The notes beneath the pieces were generated by a model. The model did not search any database. It was not told the origin of the DNA and saw only the letters and a program-made list of their open reading frames with translations. A program made the position numbers and the translations under genes. A stretch of DNA of 64,000 nt from Methanobacterium sp. UBA44 (GTDB lineage Archaea > Methanobacteriota > Methanobacteria > Methanobacteriales > Methanobacteriaceae). Positions 10,350-21,727 of the stretch are shown here, in pieces. The DNA is taken from contig DACV01000002.1 in assembly GCA_002494885.1 (NCBI GenBank), positions 357,839 to 421,838 of the forward strand. Reading direction: 5' to 3'. Numbering within the stretch: position 1 is the stretch's first letter; every line of letters starts with the position of its first letter.

Positions 10350-11627
10350 ATGGAGATAGTAGAGCTTGGAGAAACAGATAAAAATAGACTTTTGGAACGT
10401 TCAAAAATTGATGCAGAAAATATAATGAACGTTGTAAGTGACATAGTGCACGATGTTAAAAATAATGGAGATAAATCACTTAAATTATATACTGAAAAAT
10501 TTGATAAAGTTAAAATTGATGATCTAAAAGTAAAAAGGGATGAAATTAATAAAAGCCACGAAAAAGTGGAAAAAAATGTTTTAGAATCATTAAAGAAAGC
10601 TGCAAAAAATATTAAAAAGTTTCACCAGGCACAAATCCCGGAAGAATGGTCTAATGAAGTTGATAAAGGAATTACTGCAGGACAGATAATTAGACCTCTT
10701 GAAACAGTGGGATGTTATATTCCGGGAGGCAGAGCAGTTTATCCTTCATCGGTATTAATGACCATTATACCTGCTAAAATTGCGGGAGTAGGTAAAATCA
10801 TTTGCTGTACTCCACCTATGCCTGACGGCAGCGTTAACGAAGTTGTACTTGCAGCAGCAGATATTGCAGGTGTAGATGAAATTTACAAAGTGGGAGGAGC
10901 CCAGGCAATTGCTGCCATGACCTATGGAACTGAAAGCATCCCTGAAGTTGATAAAATTGTAGGTCCGGGAAACATATTTGTTACTGCTGCAAAAAAGCTT
11001 GTTTATGGGGATGTGGACATAGATTTCCCTGCAGGGCCATCTGAAGTTCTTATAATTGCAGATAAAGGAGCTAACGCTGAATTTATTGCTTATGATATGA
11101 TGGCACAGGCAGAACATGACCCAGATGCAGCAAGTGTTCTTGTTACAACATCAATTGAGCTTGCTCATGAAGTCCATGATAAAATCTCAGGAAAAATTAA
11201 ATATATGGAAAGAAGTAAAATAATAGAAGAATCCCTTGAAAAATATGGTAAAATTATAATTGTTGATTCTCTTGTTGATGCTGTGGACTTTTCAAATGAA
11301 TATGCTCCAGAGCACTTAATCATCATGATAGAAGACCCTGAAAAAGTCTTAAAGGACATTAAAAATGCAGGTTCTATATTTTTGGGTGAATTAACACCTG
11401 TTGCAGCAGGAGATTATGGTTCGGGAACGAATCATGTTCTACCCACTTCAAAAAATGCTAAAATGTACTCTGGGTTATCAACAGAGTCATTTATTAAAAA
11501 ACCAACTGTACAGAGACTATCAAAGGAAGGAATTGAGAATTTAAAAGATATTGTGGTTACCCTTGCTGAATATGAAGGGCTTTATGCCCATGCAGAATCA
11601 TTTAAAAAGAGAATATCAAAGGATTAA
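10350..11627 (+). CDS. hisD: Histidinol dehydrogenase
   Basis: A 425-residue enzyme catalysing the last two oxidations of histidine synthesis. Seen are [15 protein letters not shown] near residue 125, VGPGNIFV and [14 protein letters not shown] in the centre, the zinc ligand segment AQAEHDPDA near 252, the catalytic APEHL near 318, and the C-terminal [11 protein letters not shown]. No other his gene is in the window, typical of scattered archaeal his genes. SD GTGATAAG abuts the ATG. Confidence 0.97.
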   Translation: MEIVELGETDKNRLLERSKIDAENIMNVVSDIVHDVKNNGDKSLKLYTEKFDKVKIDDLKVKRDEINKSHEKVEKNVLESLKKAAKNIKKFHQAQIPEEWSNEVDKGITAGQIIRPLETVGCYIPGGRAVYPSSVLMTIIPAKIAGVGKIICCTPPMPDGSVNEVVLAAADIAGVDEIYKVGGAQAIAAMTYGTESIPEVDKIVGPGNIFVTAAKKLVYGDVDIDFPAGPSEVLIIADKGANAEFIAYDMMAQAEHDPDAASVLVTTSIELAHEVHDKISGKIKYMERSKIIEESLEKYGKIIIVDSLVDAVDFSNEYAPEHLIIMIEDPEKVLKDIKNAGSIFLGELTPVAAGDYGSGTNHVLPTSKNAKMYSGLSTESFIKKPTVQRLSKEGIENLKDIVVTLAEYEGLYAHAESFKKRISKD

Positions 11628-11668
11628 CTTTTATTGATAAAATTTATTATTTTAGAGGTGAATAAAAA

Positions 11669-12988
11669 TTGACAGATTCATTAGGAAATTGGAGAAGAAC
11701 TCATTACTCAAAGAGAATAGATCCTGAAATGAGTGGTGAAGAAATAATAGTTATGGGATGGATTCATGAAATAAGAGACCTTGGTGGAATCATATTTGTA
11801 CTTTTAAGAGATAGAGATGGAACTATCCAGATTACAGCCCCAAGTAAAAAGATTTCAAAAGAGTTACTTGAGGAAATAAGAAAATTAAGAAAAGAATCAG
11901 TTGTAGCAGTTAAAGGAATTATACAGGAATCAGGAAAAGCGCCAGGCGGCTATGAAATCATTCCAAATGAAATAAAAATGCTTAATGAATCCAAATTACC
12001 CCTTCCACTGGATACAACAGATAAAGTACGGGCAGAAATTGATACAAGACTGGATTCAAGGTATATAGACCTTAGAAGACCTACTTCAAGCGCCATATTC
12101 AAGATAAAAAGCAGAATGCTTCATTCTGTAAGGAATTTCCTTGAGAAAGGAGAATTCATAGAAATAAATACACCGAAGCTGGTTGCTTCAGCAACAGAAG
12201 GTGGAACTGAACTTTTCCCAATTACATATTTTGAAAGGGAAGCTTTCCTTGGCCAGAGCCCCCAGCTTTACAAACAGATGATGATGGCTACAGGATTCGA
12301 TAAAGTGTTTGAAATTGCTCCAATCTTTAGAGCAGAAGAACACGATACATTAAGACACTTGAATGAAGCAATATCCATTGATCTGGAAGCATCTTTCTGT
12401 GATCAGGAGGATGTGATGCATATACTGGAAGCAGTTGTACATACAGCAATTGGAGATGTAATTGAACACTGTTCGGATGAATTGGAAATCCTTGGTGTAG
12501 ATTTAGAGATTCCAAAGATTCCATTTGAGAGAATAGACTATGGTGATGTTGTAGACATAGTAAATTCCAAAGGAGTTAATATGAAACATGGTGAAGACCT
12601 CTCAAGAGCTGCTGAAAAAGCAATTGGAGAAACAATGGATGGATACTACTTCATAACAGGCTGGCCAACAGATATTAAACCGTTCTATGTGATGCCCAAC
12701 CTAGAAACACCCAAAAAAAGCTGCGCATTCGACCTGATGTACAAAGACCTCGAAATATCTTCAGGAGCTCAAAGGGTACATAAACACGACCTTCTGGTTG
12801 AAAGGATCAAAAAACAGGGCTTAAATCCTGTATCATTTGAAAGATACCTTGCAGCATTTGAATATGGAATGCCGCCACATGCAGGTTGGGGGTTGGGTGC
12901 TGAAAGGTTTACAATGTGCATGACGGGTGTAAATAACATAAGAGAAACTGTTTTATTCCCAAGGGATAGGAGAAGGCTTACACCTTAG
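11669..12988 (+). CDS. aspS: Aspartyl-tRNA synthetase (likely non-discriminating)
   Basis: A 439-residue class IIb synthetase: OB-fold anticodon domain (residues 1-110, [13 protein letters not shown]), motif 2 region [17 protein letters not shown] near 215, and motif 3 [13 protein letters not shown] near 410. Translation starts at TTG, eight bases after AGAGGTG. In Methanothermobacter this enzyme charges both tRNA-Asp and tRNA-Asn, with amidation by GatCAB. The same specificity is likely here but cannot be read directly. It lies 41 bases after hisD. Confidence 0.95.
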   Translation: MTDSLGNWRRTHYSKRIDPEMSGEEIIVMGWIHEIRDLGGIIFVLLRDRDGTIQITAPSKKISKELLEEIRKLRKESVVAVKGIIQESGKAPGGYEIIPNEIKMLNESKLPLPLDTTDKVRAEIDTRLDSRYIDLRRPTSSAIFKIKSRMLHSVRNFLEKGEFIEINTPKLVASATEGGTELFPITYFEREAFLGQSPQLYKQMMMATGFDKVFEIAPIFRAEEHDTLRHLNEAISIDLEASFCDQEDVMHILEAVVHTAIGDVIEHCSDELEILGVDLEIPKIPFERIDYGDVVDIVNSKGVNMKHGEDLSRAAEKAIGETMDGYYFITGWPTDIKPFYVMPNLETPKKSCAFDLMYKDLEISSGAQRVHKHDLLVERIKKQGLNPVSFERYLAAFEYGMPPHAGWGLGAERFTMCMTGVNNIRETVLFPRDRRRLTP

Positions 12989-13100
12989 CTAAGCTCCTTA
13001 TACTTTTATTTTTTTATTTTAAACTCATTATAATTCACTTGTTTCTCAATTTTCTATTTTAGATATTAGTATAACCATTTCTTTTATTTAGATATCATGA

Positions 13101-13108
13101 TTTATATA
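13101..13108 (+). promoter_or_regulatory. TATA box for the DUF4013 gene
   Basis: A second exact TTTATATA octamer. The predicted transcription start is near 13130, giving a leader of about 33 bases before the ATG at 13163. Upstream, the aspS stop is followed by a CTTAGCTAAG palindrome and a T-rich tract (12984-13020) that probably ends the previous transcript. Confidence 0.6.
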
Positions 13109-13162
13109 TTGGTAATACTATAAACATGATCTGAAGCCGAATTGTGGAAAATGGTGTATATT

Positions 13163-13984
13163 ATGAACACAATGGAAATAGTTAAAGACGCTATAAGATA
13201 TCCGCTTTCTGATTGGAAGAAAATTTTTATTTTAGGAATTATTATTGTTATTAATGCTATTTCTGTTTTTTTAGGCTCGGTGGGTGCAATAAACAGTAAT
13301 ATAATATGGATTTTAACAAGTATGGGATTCATAATTGGTTTTTTAGTAAATGGATATATGTTTAGAATAGTAAAATCATCATTGAATGGTAAAATTGAAC
13401 TTCCAGAATTTAATGATTGGTTAAATATGGGTATTGACGGCATTAAAGTATTCATAGCATTTATAGTTTATTCAATACCAGTTATTCTTGTTTTATTATC
13501 AATATATATGACATTTCCTTATGAAAAAGGTTTTTTTAACCCATTTGCGTTGCTTATTAACCCTTTGATATCAGTCATCTCCAATGAAATTTTAAATCTT
13601 ATAGCACTTTTATTTAATATCTTTGGATATTTCATTCTTCCTCTTAGTTATGTAATCATAATTATTCCAATATTTTTAGTTGCAATTGCAAATATGGCAT
13701 ACTATGAAGGTGAATTCAAATCGGCATTTAAAATCCGTGAAATAATTGAAGAAATCTCAATTATGGGATGGATTAATTTAATAAAATTGTACGTAATGCT
13801 TATAACTATTGTTTTAATTTATATAATTACTGGAAATGTTATAACTTATATTTTCAGCTTTGTTAATCTTAATTTTGTAGATACTTTGGTGGCAGTGCTC
13901 TTTTACTTGATTTTAACATCATATTTCTACATGATTTTGGCTAGATCTGTTGGTTTATTTTATATGCCAGACAAAGAAGATTAA
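13163..13984 (+). CDS. DUF4013 multi-pass membrane protein
   Basis: A 273-residue membrane protein opening with EIVKDAIRYPLSDWKKI, the DUF4013 signature, followed by about six hydrophobic segments. I start it at the ATG at 13163, six bases after GGTG; an in-frame TTG at 13142 has no SD. The family is common in methanogens and its function is unknown. A conserved short amphipathic N-terminal helix precedes the first membrane span. It appears monocistronic. Confidence 0.85.
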   Translation: MNTMEIVKDAIRYPLSDWKKIFILGIIIVINAISVFLGSVGAINSNIIWILTSMGFIIGFLVNGYMFRIVKSSLNGKIELPEFNDWLNMGIDGIKVFIAFIVYSIPVILVLLSIYMTFPYEKGFFNPFALLINPLISVISNEILNLIALLFNIFGYFILPLSYVIIIIPIFLVAIANMAYYEGEFKSAFKIREIIEEISIMGWINLIKLYVMLITIVLIYIITGNVITYIFSFVNLNFVDTLVAVLFYLILTSYFYMILARSVGLFYMPDKED

Positions 13985-14030
13985 AAATTTTCTTTTTTTA
14001 TTTATCACTTAATTTTTTGGAAGCATATCC

Positions 14031-14351
14031 TCATCCCCAAAATAAACCCACGCCACTTATAGATATTGTAATTGAAATAAATCCAAAAATAGTTAAATTG
14101 TGAATCCAATTGGTGTATCGGACAATAGAAAGGCAAATATTAACATTATAAAACTTGAAATAATCTTACTTACCCCAACAATTAAAATATATTCTTCTTT
14201 GGCTTCACTAACATATACTGCAACAGATCCTGTTATAACATTCGATAGCAGTATTCCAAAACCTGAAAGATTTAAAAAAAGTAGCAATAATAGAGAAAAA
14301 TGCTCCTGCAACGCTCCCTATTAAAGTAGAAGAAAAATCAAATTTAGTCAT
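14031..14351 (-). pseudogene. Small membrane protein gene with two frameshifts
   Basis: Reading leftward from ATG 14351, the product starts MTKFDFSSTLIGSVAGAF and runs into a 7-T tract (about 14273-14280). Coding then continues in another frame (FLNLSGFGILLSNVITG to DTPIGFTI, stop near 14093). A third frame finishes it (IFGFISITISISGVGLFWG, TGA 14031-14033). Joined, this is a roughly 105-residue protein with three to four hydrophobic helices. The frame changes fit indels, so it is probably a decayed gene. Sequencing error in the homopolymer could explain one lesion but hardly both. Family not recognised. Confidence 0.55.
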
Positions 14352-14454
14352 AGATATACTTATTAGTGATTATCAATAAATTTTTAACTCACTCATAAGC
14401 TAATTGAACTTAATTTATTAATTAAATTGTTTTTAAACGTATTCGGAAGATTTT

Positions 14455-15702
14455 ATGAAACTTTACGACATAGTAGTAGTCGGCGCAGGTCCGGCAGGAA
14501 TGATGGCATCGATTCGAGCGGGACAGCTCGGTAAAAAAGTCATGTTAATTGAAAGAAATGATACACTGGGTAAAAAACTCAAAATAACAGGGAGCAGTCG
14601 GTGTAATATAACCAATACTGCATCATTAGACATGTTCATGGAAAGATTCGGTAAAAAGGGATCTTTTTTTAGATCAGCATTCGTTGCATTTTCTAACAGA
14701 AGATTAATATCATTTTTTGAGTCTAAAGGGTTGAAATTCAGAGAAGAAACTAATGGAAGGGTGTTCCCGGTATCTGATAGGTCAAGATCAGTTATAAAGG
14801 TGTTAAAAGAATATTTATCCGAAAGTAACATTAAAATAAATTATAATACACGATTGAAAAGAATAAAAAAGAAAGAAGGTTATTTCAGCCTTGATCTTGG
14901 TAATGATAATTATATGGCCACTAAAAAAATCATTTTAGCTACAGGAGGAATTTCATATAGCTCAACTGGTTCTACAGGGGATGGATTTAACGTCGCTGAA
15001 AAATTGGGTCATAAAATCACACCTTTAAAACCAGGTTTAGTTCCATTAAAAACCGGTGAAGAATGGGTTAAAGATTTGCAGGGAATAACTCTTGAGGGTG
15101 TGGGCTTAACTTTTAAACATGGAAAAAAGAAGATAGTTTCAAAGAATGGAAACATTATTTTTACTCATTTCGGCATTTCAGGACCTTTAGTTCTTGATTT
15201 AAGTAATCAAATAATAGATTTTCTTGAAAAAAACAAAAAAATTGACCTTTTAATTGATCTATATCCTCAAATGAAAAATCACGAAATGAAAAATAAATTG
15301 ATTAATGAGATTGAAAACAGGAGTAAAACTGAATTTAAGAACTTCATGAAACTATTCATACCCAACAGAATGATATCTATATTAATTGATATAACAGGGA
15401 TTAATCCAAAGAAAAAAGTTAATCAAATCACAAAAGGAGAACGGAATGCTATTTTAACCATACTTAAGGCATTTCCTTTAACCATAACTGGATCTTTACC
15501 TGTTGAAAAAGCAATGGTTACATGTGGAGGGATTTCAAGGAATGAAATAAACCCTCAGACACTGGAATCAAAAATAGTAAATGGATTGTATTTTGCCGGT
15601 GAAATTATTGATTTTTGTGCTCCAAGTGGAGGTTATAATTTACAACAGGCATTTTCTACTGGATATCTTGCCGGTGAGTCAGCAGTAAAAAGTTTAGAAT
15701 GA
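14455..15702 (+). CDS. BaiN/HI0933-type FAD-dependent oxidoreductase
   Basis: A 415-residue flavoprotein. It has an N-terminal FAD Rossmann motif VVVGAGPAGMMAS (about residues 6-18), the family signature GSSRCNITN near residue 45, an ATGGISY segment near 165, and the C-terminal FAD motif GLYFAGEIIDFCAPSGGYNLQQAF. Relatives are called YhiN, HI0933 or BaiN; the substrate is unknown in archaea. The start has only a weak SD. It converges on the PRC-barrel gene. Confidence 0.88.
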   Translation: MKLYDIVVVGAGPAGMMASIRAGQLGKKVMLIERNDTLGKKLKITGSSRCNITNTASLDMFMERFGKKGSFFRSAFVAFSNRRLISFFESKGLKFREETNGRVFPVSDRSRSVIKVLKEYLSESNIKINYNTRLKRIKKKEGYFSLDLGNDNYMATKKIILATGGISYSSTGSTGDGFNVAEKLGHKITPLKPGLVPLKTGEEWVKDLQGITLEGVGLTFKHGKKKIVSKNGNIIFTHFGISGPLVLDLSNQIIDFLEKNKKIDLLIDLYPQMKNHEMKNKLINEIENRSKTEFKNFMKLFIPNRMISILIDITGINPKKKVNQITKGERNAILTILKAFPLTITGSLPVEKAMVTCGGISRNEINPQTLESKIVNGLYFAGEIIDFCAPSGGYNLQQAFSTGYLAGESAVKSLE

Positions 15703-15719
15703 AATTTATCATTAAAGCT

Positions 15720-15938
15720 CTACTTTTCTTCTTTCATTTCTATTTTTAAGATTACAAAATCTCCCACTTTAACAATGTCTTCGATTGATACTCTTGAATC
15801 AGACCCTAATATTCCAGATGAAACATATATGCCTTCAATCTGCCATTTTTCAGTGTCTAAATCAAAATCATTTACCTTTCCTACTTCAAAAGCGTTTTTA
15901 TCGATTACTTTCTTTCCTATTAAATCTGATGTTTTCAT
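15720..15938 (-). CDS. PRC-barrel domain protein
   Basis: A 72-residue protein made of a single PRC barrel. It opens with SDLIGKKVIDKNAFEVGKVNDF and ends in a short acidic/basic tail. PRC barrels occur in RimM and photosystem H subunits and as stand-alone archaeal proteins that mediate protein contacts; in haloarchaea and methanogens some associate with cell-division proteins. A GAGTTTAAA SD precedes the ATG. The role here is not known. Confidence 0.85.
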   Translation of the reverse strand: MKTSDLIGKKVIDKNAFEVGKVNDFDLDTEKWQIEGIYVSSGILGSDSRVSIEDIVKVGDFVILKIEMKEEK

Positions 15939-16214
15939 TTTAAACTCCTCTTTTGAACAATAGTATTTAATAAATAAATCAATTATCTGCTCTTTTTATT
16001 ATATCTTTAATAATATTTAAATATAATTATTTAAACTATTTTATAATATATAGTTCCCAATGGCTGATTTTACATAAAATTCTTAATATTTTTTATTTAA
16101 AATTAATATAAAGCTATTCTAAGAATTTTAGTCTAATTTAAATAGATAGAAATTTAAAATATTCATATAAAAAATTTTAAGCATTTAAGAAATAAAAGTA
16201 ATTTAGGATTTCAT

Positions 16215-16745
16215 ATGATAAAAGTAGTTTACGATATTAATATTTATAGGGAAGCTTTGAAAAATATAATTAAACCTGACGATACAGTGGTTGAACTTGG
16301 ATGCCATGTTGGTAATTCAACAAAAATAATATCTGAATTAGCACCCCATGGTAAAATAATTGCAATAGATAACAGCCCTGAATCAACTGAATCCATGGAA
16401 AAATTGATGGATACATATAAGAATGTTGAATTCCATAAAGCAGATGTAAGGCTTCATGAAACCTTAGAATATGTCATAAAAAAGATAAAATCATGCGATG
16501 TTTTATCTGTTGATCTTGGTGGGGGTTATCATCCAGATACAACCTTCAAGGTCTTTTTCATATGGTCATCAAGTTTAAAACCTCGCCAAACTATAATTAG
16601 AAATAGAGGTATTCTTGACTTCATACATTCTACTTCAACTGTAGAAACAATAAAATCCGAATATGGATGGTTAGAATCATCGAGTAGAGATGGTGTTCCA
16701 CCAAGACTAAAAGAATTCACGCTCTGGTCATCCAAAATTAAGTAG
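16215..16745 (+). CDS. Class I SAM-dependent methyltransferase
   Basis: A 176-residue Rossmann-fold methyltransferase. The AdoMet loop [14 protein letters not shown] lies at residues 23-36, the acidic end of strand 2 is IIAIDNSPE, and a post-strand-4 motif [11 protein letters not shown] lies near residue 103. Substrate unknown. It is placed 11 bases upstream of the ADTH synthase gene, so it belongs to the aromatic-pathway transcript, which may only reflect co-expression. Confidence 0.85.
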   Translation: MIKVVYDINIYREALKNIIKPDDTVVELGCHVGNSTKIISELAPHGKIIAIDNSPESTESMEKLMDTYKNVEFHKADVRLHETLEYVIKKIKSCDVLSVDLGGGYHPDTTFKVFFIWSSSLKPRQTIIRNRGILDFIHSTSTVETIKSEYGWLESSSRDGVPPRLKEFTLWSSKIK

Positions 16746-16756
16746 GAGGGTATCTA

Positions 16757-17551
<795 letters not shown>

Positions 17552-17586
17552 TAAAAAAATAATAAATTTTCTAGAAGGTCATAAAG

Positions 17587-18711
17587 ATGAAATTTGCATG
17601 GATCATGGCAGAAGGCGTTGATTGGGATACAAAAAAGGGGATAATCACCACTGCACTTGAATCAGGGATGGATACCGTAGTAGATTTTGAAAATGTCCAT
17701 GATATAATGAAATTAGGCAACATCAGGATAGTATCTGATACTGATGATTCAGATATAATACTCGTTGGTAGAAACGGCGAAGGTGATGGAACACTGAAAA
17801 TTCCCGTTGATTTATCAGAATCAAAAGATTTAGCTGCAGTTAATGGTTTTAAAAGAAAAGGAAAAACAGTGACTTATTATATTGAAATTTCCAGCAAAAA
17901 ACATGAGGAACTGGCAAGGGAAATTGGAAGAGTTGCTGACTATATGATCCTTGTGGGAAGCGACTGGAAGATAATTCCACTGGAAAACATCATTGCTGAC
18001 CTGCAGAAAGAAGATGTTAAACTGGTAGCTGCTGTTCCTGATTATGAGGAATCTAAACTTGCCCTTGAAACACTGGAACACGGTACTGATGGTATATTGC
18101 TTTATACATCTGATCTTAATCAGATTAAAAAGGTTGCAGCCTTAATTGAAAAAATAGAGTCAGAAAACTATGATCTCGTTCCTGCGACTGTAACCCAAAT
18201 TAGACCTGTTGGATCAGGTGATCGAGTCTGTATAGACACCTGTTCAATGATGCAGGTTGGTGAAGGAATGCTCATAGGATCTTACTCTAAAGGGCTTTTC
18301 CTTGTACACAGCGAGTCCCTTGAAAGTGAATATGTTGCTTCAAGGCCTTTCAGGATTAATGCTGGGCCTGTTCATGCATATGTAATGACTCCAAATAATA
18401 AAACCAAATATCTCTCTGAAATTGAGACTGGAGATGAAGTTTTAACTGTAGATAAGGAAGGAAATACAAAACTTACAATAGTAGGGAGAGTAAAAATTGA
18501 AAAAAGACCTTTAATGCTTATTGAAGCAGAATTTGAGGGTGTAAAAATTAAAACTCTACTTCAAAATGCAGAAACAATAAGACTAGTTGGTGAAGATGGA
18601 ACTCCTATTTCAGTAGCAGACCTCAAAATTGGTGATAAAGTTATGATTTATCTTGATAAAGGTGCAAGACACTTTGGAATGTCTATTGAAGAGAGTATCA
18701 TTGAAAAATAA
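17587..18711 (+). CDS. aroB': 3-dehydroquinate synthase II
   Basis: A 374-residue enzyme of the MJ1249 family. It oxidatively deaminates and cyclises the ADTH synthase product to 3-dehydroquinate with NAD. Visible family features are KFAWIMAEG at the N terminus, VGSGDRVCIDTCSMMQVGEGMLIGS near residue 212, and SRPFRINAGPVHAYV near 257. SD AAGGTCATAAAG precedes the ATG. It forms an operon with the synthase and the upstream methyltransferase. Confidence 0.95.
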   Translation: MKFAWIMAEGVDWDTKKGIITTALESGMDTVVDFENVHDIMKLGNIRIVSDTDDSDIILVGRNGEGDGTLKIPVDLSESKDLAAVNGFKRKGKTVTYYIEISSKKHEELAREIGRVADYMILVGSDWKIIPLENIIADLQKEDVKLVAAVPDYEESKLALETLEHGTDGILLYTSDLNQIKKVAALIEKIESENYDLVPATVTQIRPVGSGDRVCIDTCSMMQVGEGMLIGSYSKGLFLVHSESLESEYVASRPFRINAGPVHAYVMTPNNKTKYLSEIETGDEVLTVDKEGNTKLTIVGRVKIEKRPLMLIEAEFEGVKIKTLLQNAETIRLVGEDGTPISVADLKIGDKVMIYLDKGARHFGMSIEESIIEK

Positions 18712-18757
18712 CATTTTCTTTTTCTTTCCTTATAAAAAAAACTGTGGTGGAGGTAAA

Positions 18758-19741
18758 ATGTCTGATTATGAAGTCAAGATAATTGATCCAGAACAGAGAC
18801 AGATATTATCAGACCAGTTAGCAGACAAAATATTATATGAACTGAAAGCAAACATACACGGAGCTTGCGTAAAACTTCTAACCGACAATAAAAGATTTAA
18901 AAATGAATGGGAAAATAATTTCAAGTTCATGAATGAAGATGTAAGGCCTCATGCAAAGATATTTACAGTGGACGATGCTGACAAAACTAAAAGTTTTGAA
19001 AATCATAAATTTTCAACTGGAGGAGCTTTTGAAGTTCTTTATGATCCTATTGGAAAGACATCTATTTTGAAAAACCTTGATTACTATGGTTGGGTTAAAA
19101 GCATAGCCCTTGCTACGATTTCTGATTTTTTTGAGGACTATCATTCTAACCACAGGCGATATTCAGTTCACGGATCTGCTGTGGACTACATGGGACGTGC
19201 AATAGCTATTATTGGGCCACCGGGAACTGGAAAGACAACTTTAACATATGGACTACTTCAAAATGAAGATTTTAACTATATATCAGATGACTGGTTCTTT
19301 ATAAGACTTTTCAGTAATGCAATTGTGCTTTATTCCTCAGAAAAGAATTCATATATTAGAGATGATATAGCTGACGTCTGGAAAGTATTTGCAGATGAGC
19401 TGAAAAGAGTTAAGCTGGATAAAAAGGGGAGAGGAATTGCTGATGTAAATTCCTTGTTCGGAGGGCGCATCCGGGAAAGTTCAACCCTTAAAAACGTGGT
19501 CCTTTTGGAACGTAACGAGGAAAATCCACCTTTTAGAAAATTAAGTCATAATGAAGCTTTGAATTACATGTTAGAAACCGATTTCTGCAATCCCCACCAA
19601 TTAATACGCGATGAACGTAAATTAAAGCTCAGAAAAAGCTTTTTCGCTGAATTATTTTCTAAATTAGACACATACATGTTGAATACTACTGAAACTCCCT
19701 ATGAGAGTCTGGATAGGATAAAAAATCTGGGGATGGTGTAA
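18758..19741 (+). CDS. HPr-kinase-like P-loop protein
   Basis: A 327-residue protein starting at the ATG at 18758 behind GGTGGAGG; the longer in-frame extension overlaps aroB' and has no SD. The middle resembles HPr kinase/phosphorylase: VHGSAVDYMGRA (H128), Walker A IIGPPGTGKT (141-150), then YISDDW (164-169), the counterpart of the HprK acidic motif. The N-terminal 120 residues are unlike bacterial HprK. No HPr or PTS gene is in the window and methanogens generally lack the PTS, so the target is unknown. It is followed three bases later by thpR. Confidence 0.75.
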   Translation: MSDYEVKIIDPEQRQILSDQLADKILYELKANIHGACVKLLTDNKRFKNEWENNFKFMNEDVRPHAKIFTVDDADKTKSFENHKFSTGGAFEVLYDPIGKTSILKNLDYYGWVKSIALATISDFFEDYHSNHRRYSVHGSAVDYMGRAIAIIGPPGTGKTTLTYGLLQNEDFNYISDDWFFIRLFSNAIVLYSSEKNSYIRDDIADVWKVFADELKRVKLDKKGRGIADVNSLFGGRIRESSTLKNVVLLERNEENPPFRKLSHNEALNYMLETDFCNPHQLIRDERKLKLRKSFFAELFSKLDTYMLNTTETPYESLDRIKNLGMV

Positions 19742-19743
19742 TT

Positions 19744-20295
19744 ATGAGAGTATTTCTATCAATAGAAATAGATGAAAAACTTCTTGATAAGATATCTGAT
19801 GTTCAAAAACAGTTTATGGAATGTGAAGCACCTGTAAAATATGTTGAAACTGAAAATCTACACTGTACCCTCAAATTTTTCGGTGAAATTGAAGATAATA
19901 AACTCAATGATATAATTGAAGCCATTGAGAATAAAATTAAGAATCATGAACCATTCAAAGTCAATATTAAAAAAACTGGCGTTTTTCCAAATGAAAGGTA
20001 CATCAAAGTACTCTGGCTTGGAATGGAAGGTGTAGAACCATTTTCCAATCTTCAAAAAGATTTGGATCAGGACTTTGTTAAAATGGGCTTTAAAAAAGAG
20101 AGAAGTTACACTCCACATCTTACAATAGGACGTGTTAAAGGAGCAAAAAATAAAAAAGAACTTTTATCCAAATTAGAGGAACTTGGAGATGTGGAAATTG
20201 GAGAAATGGGCATAAATAAAATTGTTCTTAAAAAAAGTGAGCTTACTCCTGCCGGCCCCATTTATACAACCTTAAAAGAGTTTGATTTAAAATAA
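19744..20295 (+). CDS. thpR: RNA 2',3'-cyclic phosphodiesterase (ThpR/LigT)
   Basis: A 183-residue 2H phosphoesterase with both catalytic motifs, LHCT (H40, T42) and PHLT (H125, T127). It hydrolyses RNA 2',3'-cyclic phosphates and can ligate tRNA halves in vitro. The SD (GGTGTAATT) overlaps the stop of the HprK-like gene, so the two are translationally coupled. The next gene is the CCA-adding enzyme, so the group looks devoted to tRNA ends. Confidence 0.93.
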   Translation: MRVFLSIEIDEKLLDKISDVQKQFMECEAPVKYVETENLHCTLKFFGEIEDNKLNDIIEAIENKIKNHEPFKVNIKKTGVFPNERYIKVLWLGMEGVEPFSNLQKDLDQDFVKMGFKKERSYTPHLTIGRVKGAKNKKELLSKLEELGDVEIGEMGINKIVLKKSELTPAGPIYTTLKEFDLK

Positions 20296-20338
20296 AGTCC
20301 TTATATTTTAATTTTAAATATTGTTTAGAGGAATTATT

Positions 20339-21724
20339 TTGGAAAATATAGATTTTAATAGTGTATTAAATGCAATAAAACCTACAGACGCAGAGAATAG
20401 AAAAATAAAAGCAATATCAGATAAATTAATCAATATAATAAACCAGATTGCAAAAGATAGAAATATTGATGCAGAAGCTGTACTTGTTGGTTCTGTTGCT
20501 AAGGGCACATGGCTTAAAGGAAAAGGAGACATTGATATCTTTATAAAATTCCCTCTAAGCATTGATGAAAAGGATTTAAAAAAAAGTGGTCTCTTTCTTG
20601 GTCATGAGTGTATAAAAATGATGCAGGGAAATTATGAATTAAGATATGCCTCCCATCCCTATGTTACTGGATTTATAGAAGGGTTTGAAGTTGATTTTGT
20701 TCCCTGTTACTCTATTAAAAGTGCTGATAAGCTTAAATCAGCAGTAGATCGCACAACTTTACACACTGAATACATCAAAAAGAACTTAAAACCAGAGCAA
20801 AAGAATGAGGTTATTTTACTTAAAAGATTCATGGAGTCTATCCACACCTACAGTGCAGAATTTAAAGTAAGTGGATTTTCAGGATATCTCTGTGAACTGT
20901 TAATAATCTATTATGGCTCTTTTTCAGGTGTTCTGAAGGTAGCTGGAGAGAAATGGGGCCCTAAAACTGTAATAGACATTGAAAAGTATGGTACAGGAAA
21001 GCATTTCAGCGATCCGATGGTGGTTATAGACCCAACAGATAAAAACAGGAATGTTGCTGCTGCTTTAACACTCCAAAAAATCTCTGAATTTATTATAGCT
21101 TCAAGAAATTTCCGTGATGAACCTAAAAAAGATTATTTCTTTGAAAAATATTTAAAAGTTGACTTAAATTCAATTAAAACTGAATTTGGGAATAGAAACA
21201 CAAAAACAATATTAATCAATTTTAAACCTCCTGAAGTTCCTGCTGATGCTCTTTATCCACAAATTAAGAAAACTAAAAATTCTCTGAAGGGTGTTTTGGA
21301 ACGGGAGGACTTCCGGGTGTTTAACACTGCTTCATGGACAGATGAAAAGGAAAATGTAATAATAATGCTGGAAATGGAAACATGGAAACTTCCAGCTATT
21401 AAAAAGAATATTGGCCCATTTATATGGTCAAAATATCATCAACTACGCTTTGTGGAAAAATATGGAAATAAAGCTTATGTTAAAGGGGATAGATGGATTG
21501 CAGAAATCCAGAGAGAACATAGGGATGCTGAATCGTTCATTGAAGATATTTTAGCAGAAAATAAGATAGGATTACTAAGATTTGGGAAGCATATAAAAAA
21601 TAAAATATTAAAAAAATACCGAATAATGGATATTTTAGAGTTTCTGGAGTCTGATAAATGCAGTGAAGATATGCTCCTTTTTTTCTATGAATATTTGAAC
21701 AAAAACGTCTATCTCTGGCGCTAA
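20339..21724 (+). CDS. cca: CCA-adding tRNA nucleotidyltransferase, archaeal class I
   Basis: A 461-residue enzyme that builds or repairs the tRNA 3' CCA end. The nucleotidyltransferase signature is LVGSVAKGTW followed by KGDIDIFIKF (catalytic D64, D66), followed by the archaeal CCA central and tail domains. I choose TTG at 20339 because GAGG ends eight bases upstream; a TTG at 20321 would sit before that SD. It closes the thpR operon and converges on the primase genes. Confidence 0.95.
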   Translation: MENIDFNSVLNAIKPTDAENRKIKAISDKLINIINQIAKDRNIDAEAVLVGSVAKGTWLKGKGDIDIFIKFPLSIDEKDLKKSGLFLGHECIKMMQGNYELRYASHPYVTGFIEGFEVDFVPCYSIKSADKLKSAVDRTTLHTEYIKKNLKPEQKNEVILLKRFMESIHTYSAEFKVSGFSGYLCELLIIYYGSFSGVLKVAGEKWGPKTVIDIEKYGTGKHFSDPMVVIDPTDKNRNVAAALTLQKISEFIIASRNFRDEPKKDYFFEKYLKVDLNSIKTEFGNRNTKTILINFKPPEVPADALYPQIKKTKNSLKGVLEREDFRVFNTASWTDEKENVIIMLEMETWKLPAIKKNIGPFIWSKYHQLRFVEKYGNKAYVKGDRWIAEIQREHRDAESFIEDILAENKIGLLRFGKHIKNKILKKYRIMDILEFLESDKCSEDMLLFFYEYLNKNVYLWR

Positions 21725-21727
21725 TAA

